Shown here piece by piece: positions 17,126 through 25,554 of a stretch of 32,714 bases of DNA. This DNA is from a bacterium. Its GTDB lineage: Bacteria > Krumholzibacteriota > Krumholzibacteriia > JACNKJ01. The translations under genes and the position numbers were made by a program. Location: contig VGXI01000014.1 of NCBI GenBank assembly GCA_016873475.1, forward strand, positions 1-32,714. The letters run 5' to 3'. The notes under the pieces were generated by a model. It was not told where the DNA came from and ran no database searches. It saw only the letters and a list, made by a program, of their open reading frames with translations. Every line of letters starts with the position of its first letter. The first letter of the stretch is position 1.

Positions 17126-19405
17126 CTAGCTCGGGATGCCGATCAGGATCCCGACGATCACGAGCAGGAGAACGCCCGTGATCAGCGCGTAGGCGTAGCT
17201 CTGGATGCGCCCCGTCTGCAGGCGGCGCAGGCCGGCGCCGGCGTCCTTGCAGGCCGCCGCGGCGCCGTTGACGAGACCGTCGACGAAGCTGCGGTCGATC
17301 CAGCCGCTGAGGGTGGAGACGCCGCGCGTCAGCCAGGCCGAGCCGTTGACCAGCCCGTCGATGACGACGCGATCGAAGCGCGCGCAGGCCCGCATGAGCC
17401 CGAGCACGCCGGCCACCACCGTGGCCCAGTACAGCTCGTCGACGAAGTACTTGTTCACGAGCAGGCGGTGGAAGCCGGCGAAGCGCGCGGCGAGCTGACT
17501 CGGCAACTCCGGCCGCCGCGTGTAGATGGTCAGGGCCGTCAGGCCCGAGGCCGCCGCGCCGAGCACGGACAGCGCCATCAGCAGGTACTCCATGGGATCG
17601 ACGCCGTGGCTCCCGCCGTGGGTCTCGCCCGCGGCGGCCGGCACCTGTGCGTGCGGCGTCTCGGCGTGCTCCCCGGCCGCGGCCGCGGCTGCCGCCTCGT
17701 GCACGGCCTGCAAGCTCTCCTCGTCGCCCGGCTGGCGATGGCCGTCCCCGTTCGTCTCCTCCGGCGCCTGCCCGGGCGCGGGGGTGTCCGCGCGCGCGGG
17801 CGACGCGAGGAAGGGCGCCGCCCCGTGGTGCAGCGCGCCCGCCGGGCGCTCGGCAACGACGGGCTTCAGCCAGCCGTGGAAGCGGTTGGCGCCGCCGAGT
17901 GCGTGCGGCACGCCGACGAAGCCGCCCACCGTGGCGAGCAGCGCCAGCACGACGAGCGGCCAGGTCACCACGCGCGGCTGCTCGCGCAGGTGCTCGCGCG
18001 TGTGGTGGTCGGCGCGGCTCTCGCCGAGGAAGGTGAGGGCGACGAGGCGGAACATGTAGAAGGCGGTCAGCATCGCGCCCAGAAAGCCCAGCAGCCAGAG
18101 GAAGCGGTACCAGCCGCCGGCGGCCCAGGTCTGCCAGAGGATCTCGTCCTTGCTGAAGAAGCCGGCGAAGGGCGGGATGCCTGCGATCGCCACCGTCGAG
18201 ACGAGGAAGGTCCAGAAGGTGACCGGCATCGCCTTGCGCAGGCCGCCCATCTTGCGGATGTCCTGCTCGTGATGCATCGCCAGGATCACGCTGCCCGAGC
18301 CGAGGAAGAGACAGGCCTTGAAGAAGGCGTGCGTCACTAGGTGGAAGATGCCGGCCGAGAAGGCGGCGGCCCCGATCGCGAGCACCATGTAGCCGAGCTG
18401 GCTCACCGTCGAGTAGGCGAGCACCTTCTTGATGTCCGTCTGGGCGAGGCCGATCGTCGCGCTGAAGATGGCGGTCAGGCCCCCCACCGTGGCGACGACG
18501 AGCAGGGCCGTCGGCGCGAGCACGTAGAGCGCGCTCAGGCGCGCCATCATGTAGACGCCCGCCGTCACCATCGTCGCCGCGTGGATGAGGGCGGAGACCG
18601 GCGTCGGGCCGGCCATGGCGTCCGGCAGCCAGACGTAGAGCGGGATCTGCGCGCTCTTGCCCGTGGCGCCGATGAAGAGGCAGATGCCGATCCAGTCGAG
18701 CAGCGGCAGGCCCAGCAGGTGCTTGCCCTGGAGCAGGCCGACGGCCTCGCGGATGCCCGCGAAGCTCAGGGTGCCGCGGCCTTCGCCGGCCAGACCCCAG
18801 AAGAGCAGCAGCATGCCGATCAGGAAGCCGAAGTCGCCGATGCGATTGACGATGAAGGCCTTGTTCCCCGCGCTCGTGTTCGGCAGGTGGCGGAACCAGA
18901 AGCCGATCAGCAGATAGGAGCAGAGGCCGACGCCCTCCCAGCCGACGAACATGAGCAGCAGGTTCTCGGCGAGCACGAGCACCAGCATCGAGAAGCTGAA
19001 CAGATTCAGGTAGGCGAAGAAGCGCCAGATGCCGCCGTCGCCCTTCATGTAGCCGATCGAGTAGATGTGGATCAGCAGGCCGACGCCCGTGACGACGAGC
19101 AGCATCACGCTGCTCAGGGGGTCGAGCGTGAAGGCCACCTTGGCGTCGACGCCCGGGATACCGCCGCCGCCGACGCGCACCCAGTCCCAGAGGGTCTGGG
19201 TGAGGATCCGCGCCTCGACCGCCTGCGCGCGCAGGTGGAAGAAGGCGACGAGCGAGAGCAGGAAGCTGCCGGCGATCGCGCCGACGGCCAGGCCCTGCAC
19301 GAAGCGCGGCCCGAGCCGCTTGCCGAGGAGGATGTTGACGCTGAAGCCGAGCAAGGGCAGGCAGGGGATCCAGCCCAGCGCGTTTTCGATCCAGCTCAGG
19401 TCCAT
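17126..19405 (-). CDS. nuoL: NADH-quinone oxidoreductase subunit L, with a long hydrophilic insert
   Basis: The distal proton-pumping subunit of complex I. It is 759 residues long against about 610-660 for typical NuoL. Conserved elements are FVGWEGVGLCSYLLIGFW (Glu157), ATGKSAQIPLYVWLPDAM (Lys250), AGPTPVSALIHAATMVTAG, and TDIKKVLAYSTVSQLGYM. FSKDEIL follows at about residue 418. The extra length is largely an insert at about residues 515-602 rich in Ala, Pro, His, Glu and Gly, placed before the C-terminal region that forms the lateral helix and last TM (ITGVLLLVIVGILIG). The insert has no recognisable domain. ATG 19405 is the start, 39 nt after the nuoK stop. Confidence 0.95.
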   Translation of the reverse strand: MDLSWIENALGWIPCLPLLGFSVNILLGKRLGPRFVQGLAVGAIAGSFLLSLVAFFHLRAQAVEARILTQTLWDWVRVGGGGIPGVDAKVAFTLDPLSSVMLLVVTGVGLLIHIYSIGYMKGDGGIWRFFAYLNLFSFSMLVLVLAENLLLMFVGWEGVGLCSYLLIGFWFRHLPNTSAGNKAFIVNRIGDFGFLIGMLLLFWGLAGEGRGTLSFAGIREAVGLLQGKHLLGLPLLDWIGICLFIGATGKSAQIPLYVWLPDAMAGPTPVSALIHAATMVTAGVYMMARLSALYVLAPTALLVVATVGGLTAIFSATIGLAQTDIKKVLAYSTVSQLGYMVLAIGAAAFSAGIFHLVTHAFFKACLFLGSGSVILAMHHEQDIRKMGGLRKAMPVTFWTFLVSTVAIAGIPPFAGFFSKDEILWQTWAAGGWYRFLWLLGFLGAMLTAFYMFRLVALTFLGESRADHHTREHLREQPRVVTWPLVVLALLATVGGFVGVPHALGGANRFHGWLKPVVAERPAGALHHGAAPFLASPARADTPAPGQAPEETNGDGHRQPGDEESLQAVHEAAAAAAAGEHAETPHAQVPAAAGETHGGSHGVDPMEYLLMALSVLGAAASGLTALTIYTRRPELPSQLAARFAGFHRLLVNKYFVDELYWATVVAGVLGLMRACARFDRVVIDGLVNGSAWLTRGVSTLSGWIDRSFVDGLVNGAAAACKDAGAGLRRLQTGRIQSYAYALITGVLLLVIVGILIGIPS

Positions 19406-19444
19406 GCCGTTCCCTTCCCGGTCGGGCGCGCCCGGCGCGCCCCG

Positions 19445-19750
19445 TCAGCGCTGGAGGCTGTCCAAGCGATGGGCGTCGATGTCCCGCAGGTTCTGGTAGA
19501 TGGCCAGCACGATGGCCAGGGCGACCGCGGCCTCCGCCGCCGCGAGCACGATGATGAACACCGTGAAGAGCCCGCCCTGGATGCCCGTGGTCGTGTAGTG
19601 GTTGAAGGCGACGAAGTTGAGTCCTGCGGCGTTGAGGATCAGCTCGACGCCCATCAAAATGCCGATCGCATTGCGCCGGCTGAGCACCGTGTAGACGCCG
19701 GCCGCGAAGAGCAGCCCCGCGACGACGAGGAAGTGCGGGAGCCCGATCAT
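19445..19750 (-). CDS. nuoK: NADH-quinone oxidoreductase subunit K
   Basis: A 101-residue, three-helix subunit of the complex I membrane arm, homologous to MrpC and mitochondrial ND4L. The two membrane glutamates of the proton path are present: Glu36 in ILMGVELILNAAGLNFVAF and Glu73 in IIVLAAAEAAVALAI. Size and sequence are normal. Its ATG at 19750 overlaps the nuoJ stop by 4 nt, suggesting translational coupling. Confidence 0.95.
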   Translation of the reverse strand: MIGLPHFLVVAGLLFAAGVYTVLSRRNAIGILMGVELILNAAGLNFVAFNHYTTTGIQGGLFTVFIIVLAAAEAAVALAIVLAIYQNLRDIDAHRLDSLQR

Positions 19751-20295
19751 CGCCCGCCCTCCTTGCCTGCGGCGGGGGCGGCGTCCGCCGCCTCCGGGCC
19801 CTTCACCTCGCGGCGCGCGATGATCACGGCGCCGATCAGGGCGCCGAGCAGGAGCAGCGAGGCCACCTCGAAGGGCAGCAGGTACTTGCCGAGCAGGGCC
19901 CGGCCCAGCTCGGCGCTCATCGGCGCATGGCTCACTTCGGGCCGCAGCGGCCAGTCGCTGCCGAGGATGAGCACCAGGCTCATCATGAAGACCCCGACGG
20001 CGGCCAGCAGCGAGGCCGGACGGTTGAGTATGGGGTTCGTGTTCGCCGCCTGGCCGATGTCGCGCGTGAGCATCACGGCGAAGAGGATCACCACCGTGAT
20101 GCCGCCCACGTAGACGAGCACCTGCATCGCCGCCAGGAAATCCGCCGCGAGCTGGACGTAGAGGCCGGCCACGCCGAGGAAGGTGAAGATCAGCGCGAAG
20201 CCGGAGTAGACGATGTTCCGGCTGCCCGCGACGACGCAGGCCGAGAGCACGGTCAGCGCGGTGAGCGCGAAGAAGACGACGTCGAAGACCCCCAT
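19747..20295 (-). CDS. nuoJ: NADH-quinone oxidoreductase subunit J
   Basis: A 182-residue membrane subunit homologous to ND6. It has five hydrophobic helices and the conserved TM3 region with the pi-bulge-type sequence (AAMQVLVYVGGITVVILFAV), followed by the usual MLTRDI. The C-terminus ends in a short charged Ala/Gly-rich tail. It begins 3 nt after the nuoI stop and overlaps nuoK by 4 nt. Nothing is unusual except the tail. Confidence 0.94.
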   Translation of the reverse strand: MGVFDVVFFALTALTVLSACVVAGSRNIVYSGFALIFTFLGVAGLYVQLAADFLAAMQVLVYVGGITVVILFAVMLTRDIGQAANTNPILNRPASLLAAVGVFMMSLVLILGSDWPLRPEVSHAPMSAELGRALLGKYLLPFEVASLLLLGALIGAVIIARREVKGPEAADAAPAAGKEGGR

Positions 20296-20298
20296 GCC

Positions 20299-20784
20299 CT
20301 ACTCCTCGCTGTCGGCAGCGCCCCCGGGCGCCTTCGGATTCTTGTAGATGGGCAATGGCCCGCGCTCGACGAACTGGTGGTAGAGATCACCGAGATTGGT
20401 CGTCGACGCCTCGAAGCGGGGCGTGAAGTGGATGGAGCCGGTCGGACAGGGCTCCAGGCAGAGCCCGCAGTACATGCACTTGCCGAGGTCGATGTCATAG
20501 CGCCGGAGCATGCGCTCCTTTGTGGCCTCGTCGCGCTCGACCTCGATGTAGATGATGTCGATCGGGCAGGCCTTGGCGCAGGCCAGGCAGCCCGTGCAGA
20601 TCTCGACCTCGTTGACGAGGAAACCCCGGTAGCGCGCGGGCAGCGTCGCCTCGACGTCGACGTCGGGGTACTCGACGGTGATCGGCGGCTGCGTCCAGAG
20701 GTGGCGGGAGGTGATCTTGAGGCCCGTGAGCGTGGTCCGCACCGCGTCCCGGATGTTGGCGAAGTAGTCGGCGACGGCGCCCAT
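20299..20784 (-). CDS. nuoI: NADH-quinone oxidoreductase subunit I (2x[4Fe-4S] ferredoxin-like)
   Basis: A 161-residue peripheral subunit that carries clusters N6a and N6b, passing electrons toward N2 in NuoB. Two CxxCxxCxxxCP motifs are intact: Cys63/66/69/73 (CTGCLACAKACP) and Cys103/106/109/113 (CMYCGLCLEPCP). The N-terminal amphipathic region precedes PPITVEYPD, as in other NuoI. A much longer frame is open upstream, but ATG 20784 has AGGAG a few bases before it and begins 8 nt after the nuoH stop. In an enzyme without NuoE/F/G, this subunit would be a likely entry point for electrons from ferredoxin or another donor. Confidence 0.95.
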   Translation of the reverse strand: MGAVADYFANIRDAVRTTLTGLKITSRHLWTQPPITVEYPDVDVEATLPARYRGFLVNEVEICTGCLACAKACPIDIIYIEVERDEATKERMLRRYDIDLGKCMYCGLCLEPCPTGSIHFTPRFEASTTNLGDLYHQFVERGPLPIYKNPKAPGGAADSEE

Positions 20785-20792
20785 CTCAGCTC

Positions 20793-21899
20793 CTAGAACA
20801 GCCCGGCGACGAGGTCGTAGAGGCCGCGGCCCTTGAAGGCCACCAGCCAGACGGCGCTCATCACCACGTTGAAGACCGCGATCGGCACGAGATACTTCCA
20901 GCAGATGCCCATCAGCTGGTCGACGCGCACGCGCGGCAGGGTCCAGCGGATCTGGAGGATGAGCAGCACGAGGGCGAAGCTCTTGACGAGGAAGACCAAG
21001 GTCCCCAGCGCCGCGCCCCCGAAGCTCCTGGGATCGACCGGCACGCCGGGGAAGTTCCAGCCGCCGAGGAAGAGGGCCGTCGCCACGCCGGAGACGATCC
21101 AGATCGTCGCGAACTCGCCGATGAAGAAGACGCCGAAGCGGATCCCCGAGTACTCCGTGTTGTAGCCGCTGACCAGCTCGCTCTCCGCCTCGGGGATGTC
21201 GAAGGGCAGGCGGTTGTTCTCGGCCAGCGCGCTGATGAAGAACACGAAGAAGGCGAGGAAGGCGAAGGGATTGTGGAAGAGGTTCCAGCGCAGGATGCCG
21301 CCGCCCCCCGCCTGACCGGCCACGATCTCCGAGAGGCTCAGCGAGCCGCTGAGGATGACCACCGTGAGCAGGCTGAGCCCCGTCGGCACCTCGTAGCTCA
21401 CCACCTGCGCCGCGCTGCGAAAGCCGCCCAGCAGCGACCACTTGTTGTTGCTCGCCCAGCCGCTCATCAGGATGCCGGCGACGACGAGGCTGGTCACCGC
21501 CACCAGGTAGACGACACCGACGTTGAGATCGCTGACCACCAGGCGCTGGCCCCAGGGCATCACGACGAGCGTCAGGAAGGTGCCGGTCGCGACCAGGTAG
21601 GGCGCGAGGCGGAAGAGCGGCCGGTCGGCGTCCGCCGGGATGATGTCTTCCTTCAGGATCAGCTTCACGCCGTCGGCGACGAACTGGAGGATGCCCTGCG
21701 GCCCGACCCGGTTCGGCCCGATGCGGTTCTGGATCTTGCCCGCCACGCGGCGCTCGGCGAAGGTGAGCAGGCCGGCGACCAGGCAGGCATAGAGGGCGAT
21801 GCAGAGGAAGGCCGCCACCAGCATGAAACCGAGCTGGATGGCCCAGACCGGACCCGGCAAGCTGTGCTCGGCGATCAGGCCGGCGATCCACTGCTCCAT
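20793..21899 (-). CDS. nuoH: NADH-quinone oxidoreductase subunit H
   Basis: A 368-residue membrane subunit homologous to ND1, which forms much of the quinone chamber at the junction of the two arms. Signatures are ERRVAGKIQNRIGPNRVGPQ (about residues 49-68), the adjacent GILQFVADGVKLILKEDIIP, and PFDIPEAESELVSGYNTEYS (from residue 232), the conserved glutamate-rich loop contacting NuoD and NuoB. GGAGGAAGG lies just before ATG 21899. Length is normal. The gene is between nuoD (19 nt) and nuoI (8 nt). Confidence 0.96.
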   Translation of the reverse strand: MEQWIAGLIAEHSLPGPVWAIQLGFMLVAAFLCIALYACLVAGLLTFAERRVAGKIQNRIGPNRVGPQGILQFVADGVKLILKEDIIPADADRPLFRLAPYLVATGTFLTLVVMPWGQRLVVSDLNVGVVYLVAVTSLVVAGILMSGWASNNKWSLLGGFRSAAQVVSYEVPTGLSLLTVVILSGSLSLSEIVAGQAGGGGILRWNLFHNPFAFLAFFVFFISALAENNRLPFDIPEAESELVSGYNTEYSGIRFGVFFIGEFATIWIVSGVATALFLGGWNFPGVPVDPRSFGGAALGTLVFLVKSFALVLLILQIRWTLPRVRVDQLMGICWKYLVPIAVFNVVMSAVWLVAFKGRGLYDLVAGLF

Positions 21900-21918
21900 G
21901 GTCCCTTCCTCCTGCCGC

Positions 21919-23040
21919 CTAGCGATCGATCTCGGGAGCGACGATGTCCAGGCTGCCGATGATGGCGACCAGGTCCGCGATCATCAGGCCGCGCGCGAGC
22001 GGCTCGGTGATGCTCATCGCCGCGAAGCTGCCGGTGCGGATCTTGACGCGGTGGGGCTGCTTGCCGCCGTCTGCGACGACGTAGTAACCCAGCTCGCCGC
22101 GCGCGCTCTCGGTGCGCACGTAGTACTCGCCCGCCGGCGCCTTGAAGACCTTCTTCTCGTTCCAGAACTCGGGACCCGAGCGCGGCAGGCGCTCGACCGC
22201 CTGGCGCACGAGGCCGACGCACTCGCGCATCTCCTGCACGCGGCACCAGAAGCGGTCCCAGCAGTCGCCCCGCGTGCCCAGCCGGCCCTGCCCCACCGGC
22301 ACCTTGAAGGACAGTTCGGGATAGAGGCCGTAGGGGTCGTCGCGGCGGCAGTCGAAGTCGACGCCGCTTGCGCGCAGGTTGGGCCCGCAGAGCCCGTAGG
22401 CCATGGCGTCGGCCGCGCTGATCACGGCCACCTTGGCCAGGCGCGCGCGGAAGATGCGGTTGAAGGTGATCAGGCGGTCGAACTCGTCCACCGCCGGCAG
22501 GAAGCCGTCGCAGAAGCGCAGGACCTTGTCGGTCCAGCCCTTCGGCGCGTCGTGGCTGACGCCGCCGATGCGCACGTAGTTGTGGGTCAGGCGCGCGCCG
22601 CAGAGCTCCTCGATCAGGTCGTTCACCTTCTCGCGCTCGCGCAGGGCGTGCAGGAAGGGCGTCACGGCGCCCATGTCGGAGGCGTTGGAGCCCACCGCGA
22701 CCAGGTGGCTCGCCAGGCGCACCAGCTCGGCGCTGATCACGCGCAGCAGCTCGCCGCGCTCGGGCACGGCGTGCCCTGCCATCCGCTCGCACGTCACCGC
22801 CCAGCCGTGGTTGGCGTTGATCGCCGCCACGTAGTCGACGCGGTCCGTGAAGGGCATGAACTGGAAGTACTCGAGGCCCTCGGCGATCTTCTCGATGCTG
22901 CGGTGCAGGTAGCCGACGTCGGGCACGCACTGGTGGATGATCTCGCCGTCGGTCTCGAGCTGGAAGCGGAGCACGCCGTGCGTGCTCGGATGCACGGGAC
23001 CCATGTTCAGGGTCATCAGCTCGGTCTTCACTTCTGCCAT
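21919..23040 (-). CDS. nuoD: NADH-quinone oxidoreductase subunit D (49-kDa)
   Basis: A 373-residue peripheral subunit related to [NiFe]-hydrogenase large subunits, lining the quinone site with NuoB and NuoH. It shows [13 protein letters not shown] (His17 and His21 at the quinone site), [15 protein letters not shown], and a C-terminal [14 protein letters not shown]. The hydrogenase-type Ni-binding cysteines are absent, as expected of complex I. The ATG at 23040 lies inside the end of nuoC (13-nt overlap). NuoC and NuoD are separate here, unlike the fused nuoCD of some Proteobacteria. Confidence 0.95.
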   Translation of the reverse strand: MAEVKTELMTLNMGPVHPSTHGVLRFQLETDGEIIHQCVPDVGYLHRSIEKIAEGLEYFQFMPFTDRVDYVAAINANHGWAVTCERMAGHAVPERGELLRVISAELVRLASHLVAVGSNASDMGAVTPFLHALREREKVNDLIEELCGARLTHNYVRIGGVSHDAPKGWTDKVLRFCDGFLPAVDEFDRLITFNRIFRARLAKVAVISAADAMAYGLCGPNLRASGVDFDCRRDDPYGLYPELSFKVPVGQGRLGTRGDCWDRFWCRVQEMRECVGLVRQAVERLPRSGPEFWNEKKVFKAPAGEYYVRTESARGELGYYVVADGGKQPHRVKIRTGSFAAMSITEPLARGLMIADLVAIIGSLDIVAPEIDR

Positions 23041-23552
23041 GACAGCCACTCCCGGTCGCGGCGGGTGGGAATGCCCTGGTAGGCAGGCTGCTCGACGAAG
23101 TCCTTGCGCAGCGGGTGGCCCACCCAATCGTCGGGCAGCATGATCCGCCGCAGGTCCGGGTGCCCCGTGTAGACGATGCCGAGCAGGTCCCAGCTCTCGC
23201 GCTCGTGCCACTCGGCGGCTGGCCAGATGTCGCTCACGGTGGGCACCTGCGGCGCTTCGCGCGGCAGGTCGGTGTGCAGGGTGAGCAGGCGGCCGCCGTG
23301 CGCGTAGCTGCAGAGCGTGATCGTGCTGCGCAGCTTGTTCTCCTTGGGATGGTCGGTGCCCGCCACCTGCTGCAGTGCCTCGAAGTGCAATGCGGGGTCA
23401 TCGCGCAGGGCGAGGCAGAGCGCGTGCAGGCGCTCGGCGGTGACGAGCAGGTCCGGCTGCGGCGCCTCGGGGCGGAAGGTGATGCCCTCCTCGCCGACCA
23501 CGGCCGCGATGCGCGCGAAGAGGGCCTCCGCCTGCTCGCGGGTCATGCTCAT
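23028..23552 (-). CDS. nuoC: NADH-quinone oxidoreductase subunit C (30-kDa)
   Basis: A 174-residue soluble subunit of the connecting module, packing against NuoD and NuoI. The C-terminal third carries the family signature (residues around [19 protein letters not shown], then [10 protein letters not shown] and GHPLRKDF). The start is ATG 23552, which overlaps the nuoB stop in an ATGA. The end overlaps nuoD by 13 nt. A longer open frame upstream is only a shadow of nuoB and nuoA. Length is within the normal range for an unfused NuoC. Confidence 0.94.
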   Translation of the reverse strand: MSMTREQAEALFARIAAVVGEEGITFRPEAPQPDLLVTAERLHALCLALRDDPALHFEALQQVAGTDHPKENKLRSTITLCSYAHGGRLLTLHTDLPREAPQVPTVSDIWPAAEWHERESWDLLGIVYTGHPDLRRIMLPDDWVGHPLRKDFVEQPAYQGIPTRRDREWLSWQK

Positions 23553-24133
23553 CCCTGCGCCTCGCTGCTGGGCGGCGCCGCAAGCGGCGCCGCCTCGGGT
23601 AGACTTGCCGCAGGCAGTCCCGCCGCGGCGGCCGGGGATCGCTTCACCAGGAAGCGCTCGCCCTTGATCTTGCGCTGCAGCTCGGCGATGCCCTCGTAGA
23701 GCGCCTCCGGCCGCGGCGGGCAACCCGGGATGTAGACGTCCACGGGCAGGATGGCGTCCACGCCCTTGACCACGCTGTAGCCGAGGTTGAAGAGGCCGCC
23801 GCAGTTGGCGCAGCTCCCCATCGAGATCACGTAGCGCGGCTCGGCCATCTGCTCGTACATGAGCTTGAGGCGGCTGGCCATCTTGTAGGTGAGCGTGCCG
23901 GCGACGATCAGCAGGTCGCTCTGGCGCGGCGTCGCGCGGAAGACCGAGCCCATGCGGTCGAGGTCGGTGCGCGGCCCGCCGGCCTGCATCAGCTCGATGC
24001 CGCAGCAGGCCAGGGCGCTCAGCATGTACCAGACCGAGTTGCCCCGGGCCAGGTTCATGATCTTGTCCGTGTTCGTGAAGATGGCCACCTCGGGCAAGGT
24101 GTCGACCATCGTCGGCAGTTCGCGCTCCGTCAT
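23549..24133 (-). CDS. nuoB: NADH-quinone oxidoreductase subunit B (cluster N2)
   Basis: A 194-residue subunit that binds the terminal iron-sulfur cluster N2, the donor to quinone. The four ligands are visible: tandem Cys43-Cys44 in [11 protein letters not shown], Cys108 in [10 protein letters not shown] and Cys138 in [12 protein letters not shown]. The C-terminus has an Ala/Pro-rich extension of about 25 residues after FLVKRSP, with no known role. ATG 24133 is 21 nt after the nuoA stop. Confidence 0.96.
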   Translation of the reverse strand: MTERELPTMVDTLPEVAIFTNTDKIMNLARGNSVWYMLSALACCGIELMQAGGPRTDLDRMGSVFRATPRQSDLLIVAGTLTYKMASRLKLMYEQMAEPRYVISMGSCANCGGLFNLGYSVVKGVDAILPVDVYIPGCPPRPEALYEGIAELQRKIKGERFLVKRSPAAAAGLPAASLPEAAPLAAPPSSEAQG

Positions 24134-24154
24134 GGCGATCTCCCTCGGCCCCGC

Positions 24155-24595
24155 CTACTCGGGCCGGGAACGGGCGTGGCGCCGCAGCTCGATGGGATTG
24201 TCGCTGCGGCTGAGCTGGAGGTCCTTCACCCAGTCCAGGTCGCCCTTGCGCCACAGGTAGACCAGGCCCAGGAAGAGGATCAGGATGAAGAGCAGCACCT
24301 CCGCCAGCACGAACCACCCCTGACCGCTCTCGACGAAGCCGCGCATGACCATCCCGACGGGGAACATGAAGGCGATCTCGACATCGAAGATCAGGAAGGC
24401 GAGCGCGATCAGGTAGAAGCGGATGTTGAACTGCAGCCAGCCGGGGCCGGTGGGCCGCTCGCCGCACTCGTAGCTGGACAGCTTGTCGGCACTGCGATTG
24501 CGGGGCGCGAGCAGCTTGGAGATCGCCAGCAGCGCGAAGATGAACAGGATGCTGAAGAGGACGAAGACGAGCACATTCGCAAACTGGAATAGCAT
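24155..24595 (-). CDS. nuoA: NADH-quinone oxidoreductase subunit A, first gene of the nuo operon
   Basis: A 146-residue, three-helix membrane subunit homologous to ND3. It has the conserved loop SSYECGERP (Cys44 is the residue whose accessibility changes between active and deactive states in mitochondria) and [24 protein letters not shown] 24595 has only a weak ribosome site. It is the first of eleven nuo genes, so the operon promoter should lie in 24596-24891. I could not identify a convincing one on the minus strand. Confidence 0.95.
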   Translation of the reverse strand: MLFQFANVLVFVLFSILFIFALLAISKLLAPRNRSADKLSSYECGERPTGPGWLQFNIRFYLIALAFLIFDVEIAFMFPVGMVMRGFVESGQGWFVLAEVLLFILILFLGLVYLWRKGDLDWVKDLQLSRSDNPIELRRHARSRPE

Positions 24596-24819
24596 CGCGC
24601 GTTCTCCGCGAATCCGGGGGCGGCCCCGAGCCGGCCGCTCCGCGACGCCGCGCGGCGCCGACAGGGCCGAAGTGCAGGCGAGGCTAGCGGGCGCCTACCC
24701 CTCGCGCAAGCACTTTCCAAGTAAGCAGATGGCGTCGAGTTCGCCAGAGTGGCGGCGATCCCGAGCCGGCGTTTCATCCATTCGCGCCTTGATCGGGGCT
24801 CGGCGCCGCGCACACGCCG

Positions 24820-24848
24820 TTGACGCGCCCGGACTCGCGACCCATGCT
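24820..24848 (+). promoter_or_regulatory. Candidate sigma70-type promoter for the alpha/beta hydrolase
   Basis: TTGACG (24820-24825, 5 of 6 to consensus), a 17-nt spacer, and CATGCT (24843-24848, 3 of 6) lie about 44 nt before the hydrolase start in the 296-nt divergent region. The rest of that region shows no other element I can support, including for the oppositely transcribed nuoA. Confidence 0.3.
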
Positions 24849-24891
24849 GCCGCGGGGCCGAGCGGCGCCCACCGCCCAGGAGAGAACGCGG

Positions 24892-25554
24892 ATGACCAAG
24901 CTGTCGCGAGAGGAGCCGCTCGCCCTGGCCGGCCCCGCCGGCCGCCTCGAGGCCCTTGCCTATGCGCCCGTCGATCCGCAAGGGGCGGCGCTCCTCCTGC
25001 ACCCGCACCCGCTCTACGGCGGCAACCTGCACAACAAGGTGGTCTTCACGGCCCAGCGGGTCTGCGCGGATCTGGGTCTGGCGACCCTGCGCTTCAACTT
25101 CAGAGGCGTCGGCGCGAGCGGGGGGCGCTACGACGACGGACAGGGCGAGCAGGACGACGCGCGGGCGGCCCTCGTCCATCTGGCGGAGCGCTGGCCGGCG
25201 ACGTCGCTGTACCTGGTCGGCTTCAGCTTCGGCGCCTGGATCGCCCTGCGCGTGGGCAGCGCGCGGGCGGACGTCGCGGGCCTCGCCGCCATCGGCACGC
25301 CGGTCGACTGGGCGCCGCTCGACTTCCTCGCCGATTCAGCCGTGCCGAAGCTCTTCGTCCACGGCGACGAGGACCAGTACTGCGACCCCGAGGGCCTCAG
25401 GCGCGCCTATCCCGGCTTCGCACCCCCCAAGCGGCTCGAGTGGATCGCCGGCGCCGACCACTTCTTCACGAGCCGGCTGGAGGCCTTGAGTCTGGCGCTG
25501 CGGGAGCAGTTTCCGCTGCCGGCGGTCGCTTGGCGGCGCTCGCCGTCCGCGTGA
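24892..25554 (+). CDS. Alpha/beta-fold hydrolase (COG2945-like, small soluble)
   Basis: A 220-residue cytoplasmic alpha/beta hydrolase. The nucleophile elbow is GFSFG (Ser112). The acid is in HGDEDQY (Asp161, with His157 preceding it) and the histidine is in GADHFF (His190). The N-terminal HPHPLYGGNLHNK and LRFNFRGVGASGG motifs match the COG2945 group of unassigned dienelactone-hydrolase-like enzymes, so substrate and pathway are unknown. The start is ATG 24892, with AGGAGAG upstream; an in-frame start at 24820 coincides with the promoter-like element and is not preferred. The last 89 bases overlap, antisense, the 3' end of the convergent lipoprotein gene. Confidence 0.82.
   Translation: MTKLSREEPLALAGPAGRLEALAYAPVDPQGAALLLHPHPLYGGNLHNKVVFTAQRVCADLGLATLRFNFRGVGASGGRYDDGQGEQDDARAALVHLAERWPATSLYLVGFSFGAWIALRVGSARADVAGLAAIGTPVDWAPLDFLADSAVPKLFVHGDEDQYCDPEGLRRAYPGFAPPKRLEWIAGADHFFTSRLEALSLALREQFPLPAVAWRRSPSA

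Noticed and set aside
24690-24740. A sigma54-type promoter for nuoA (TTGGAAAGTGCTTGC on the minus strand)
   Set aside because: The GG and GC dinucleotides are 9 bases apart rather than the 10 required, so it does not fit the -24/-12 pattern.
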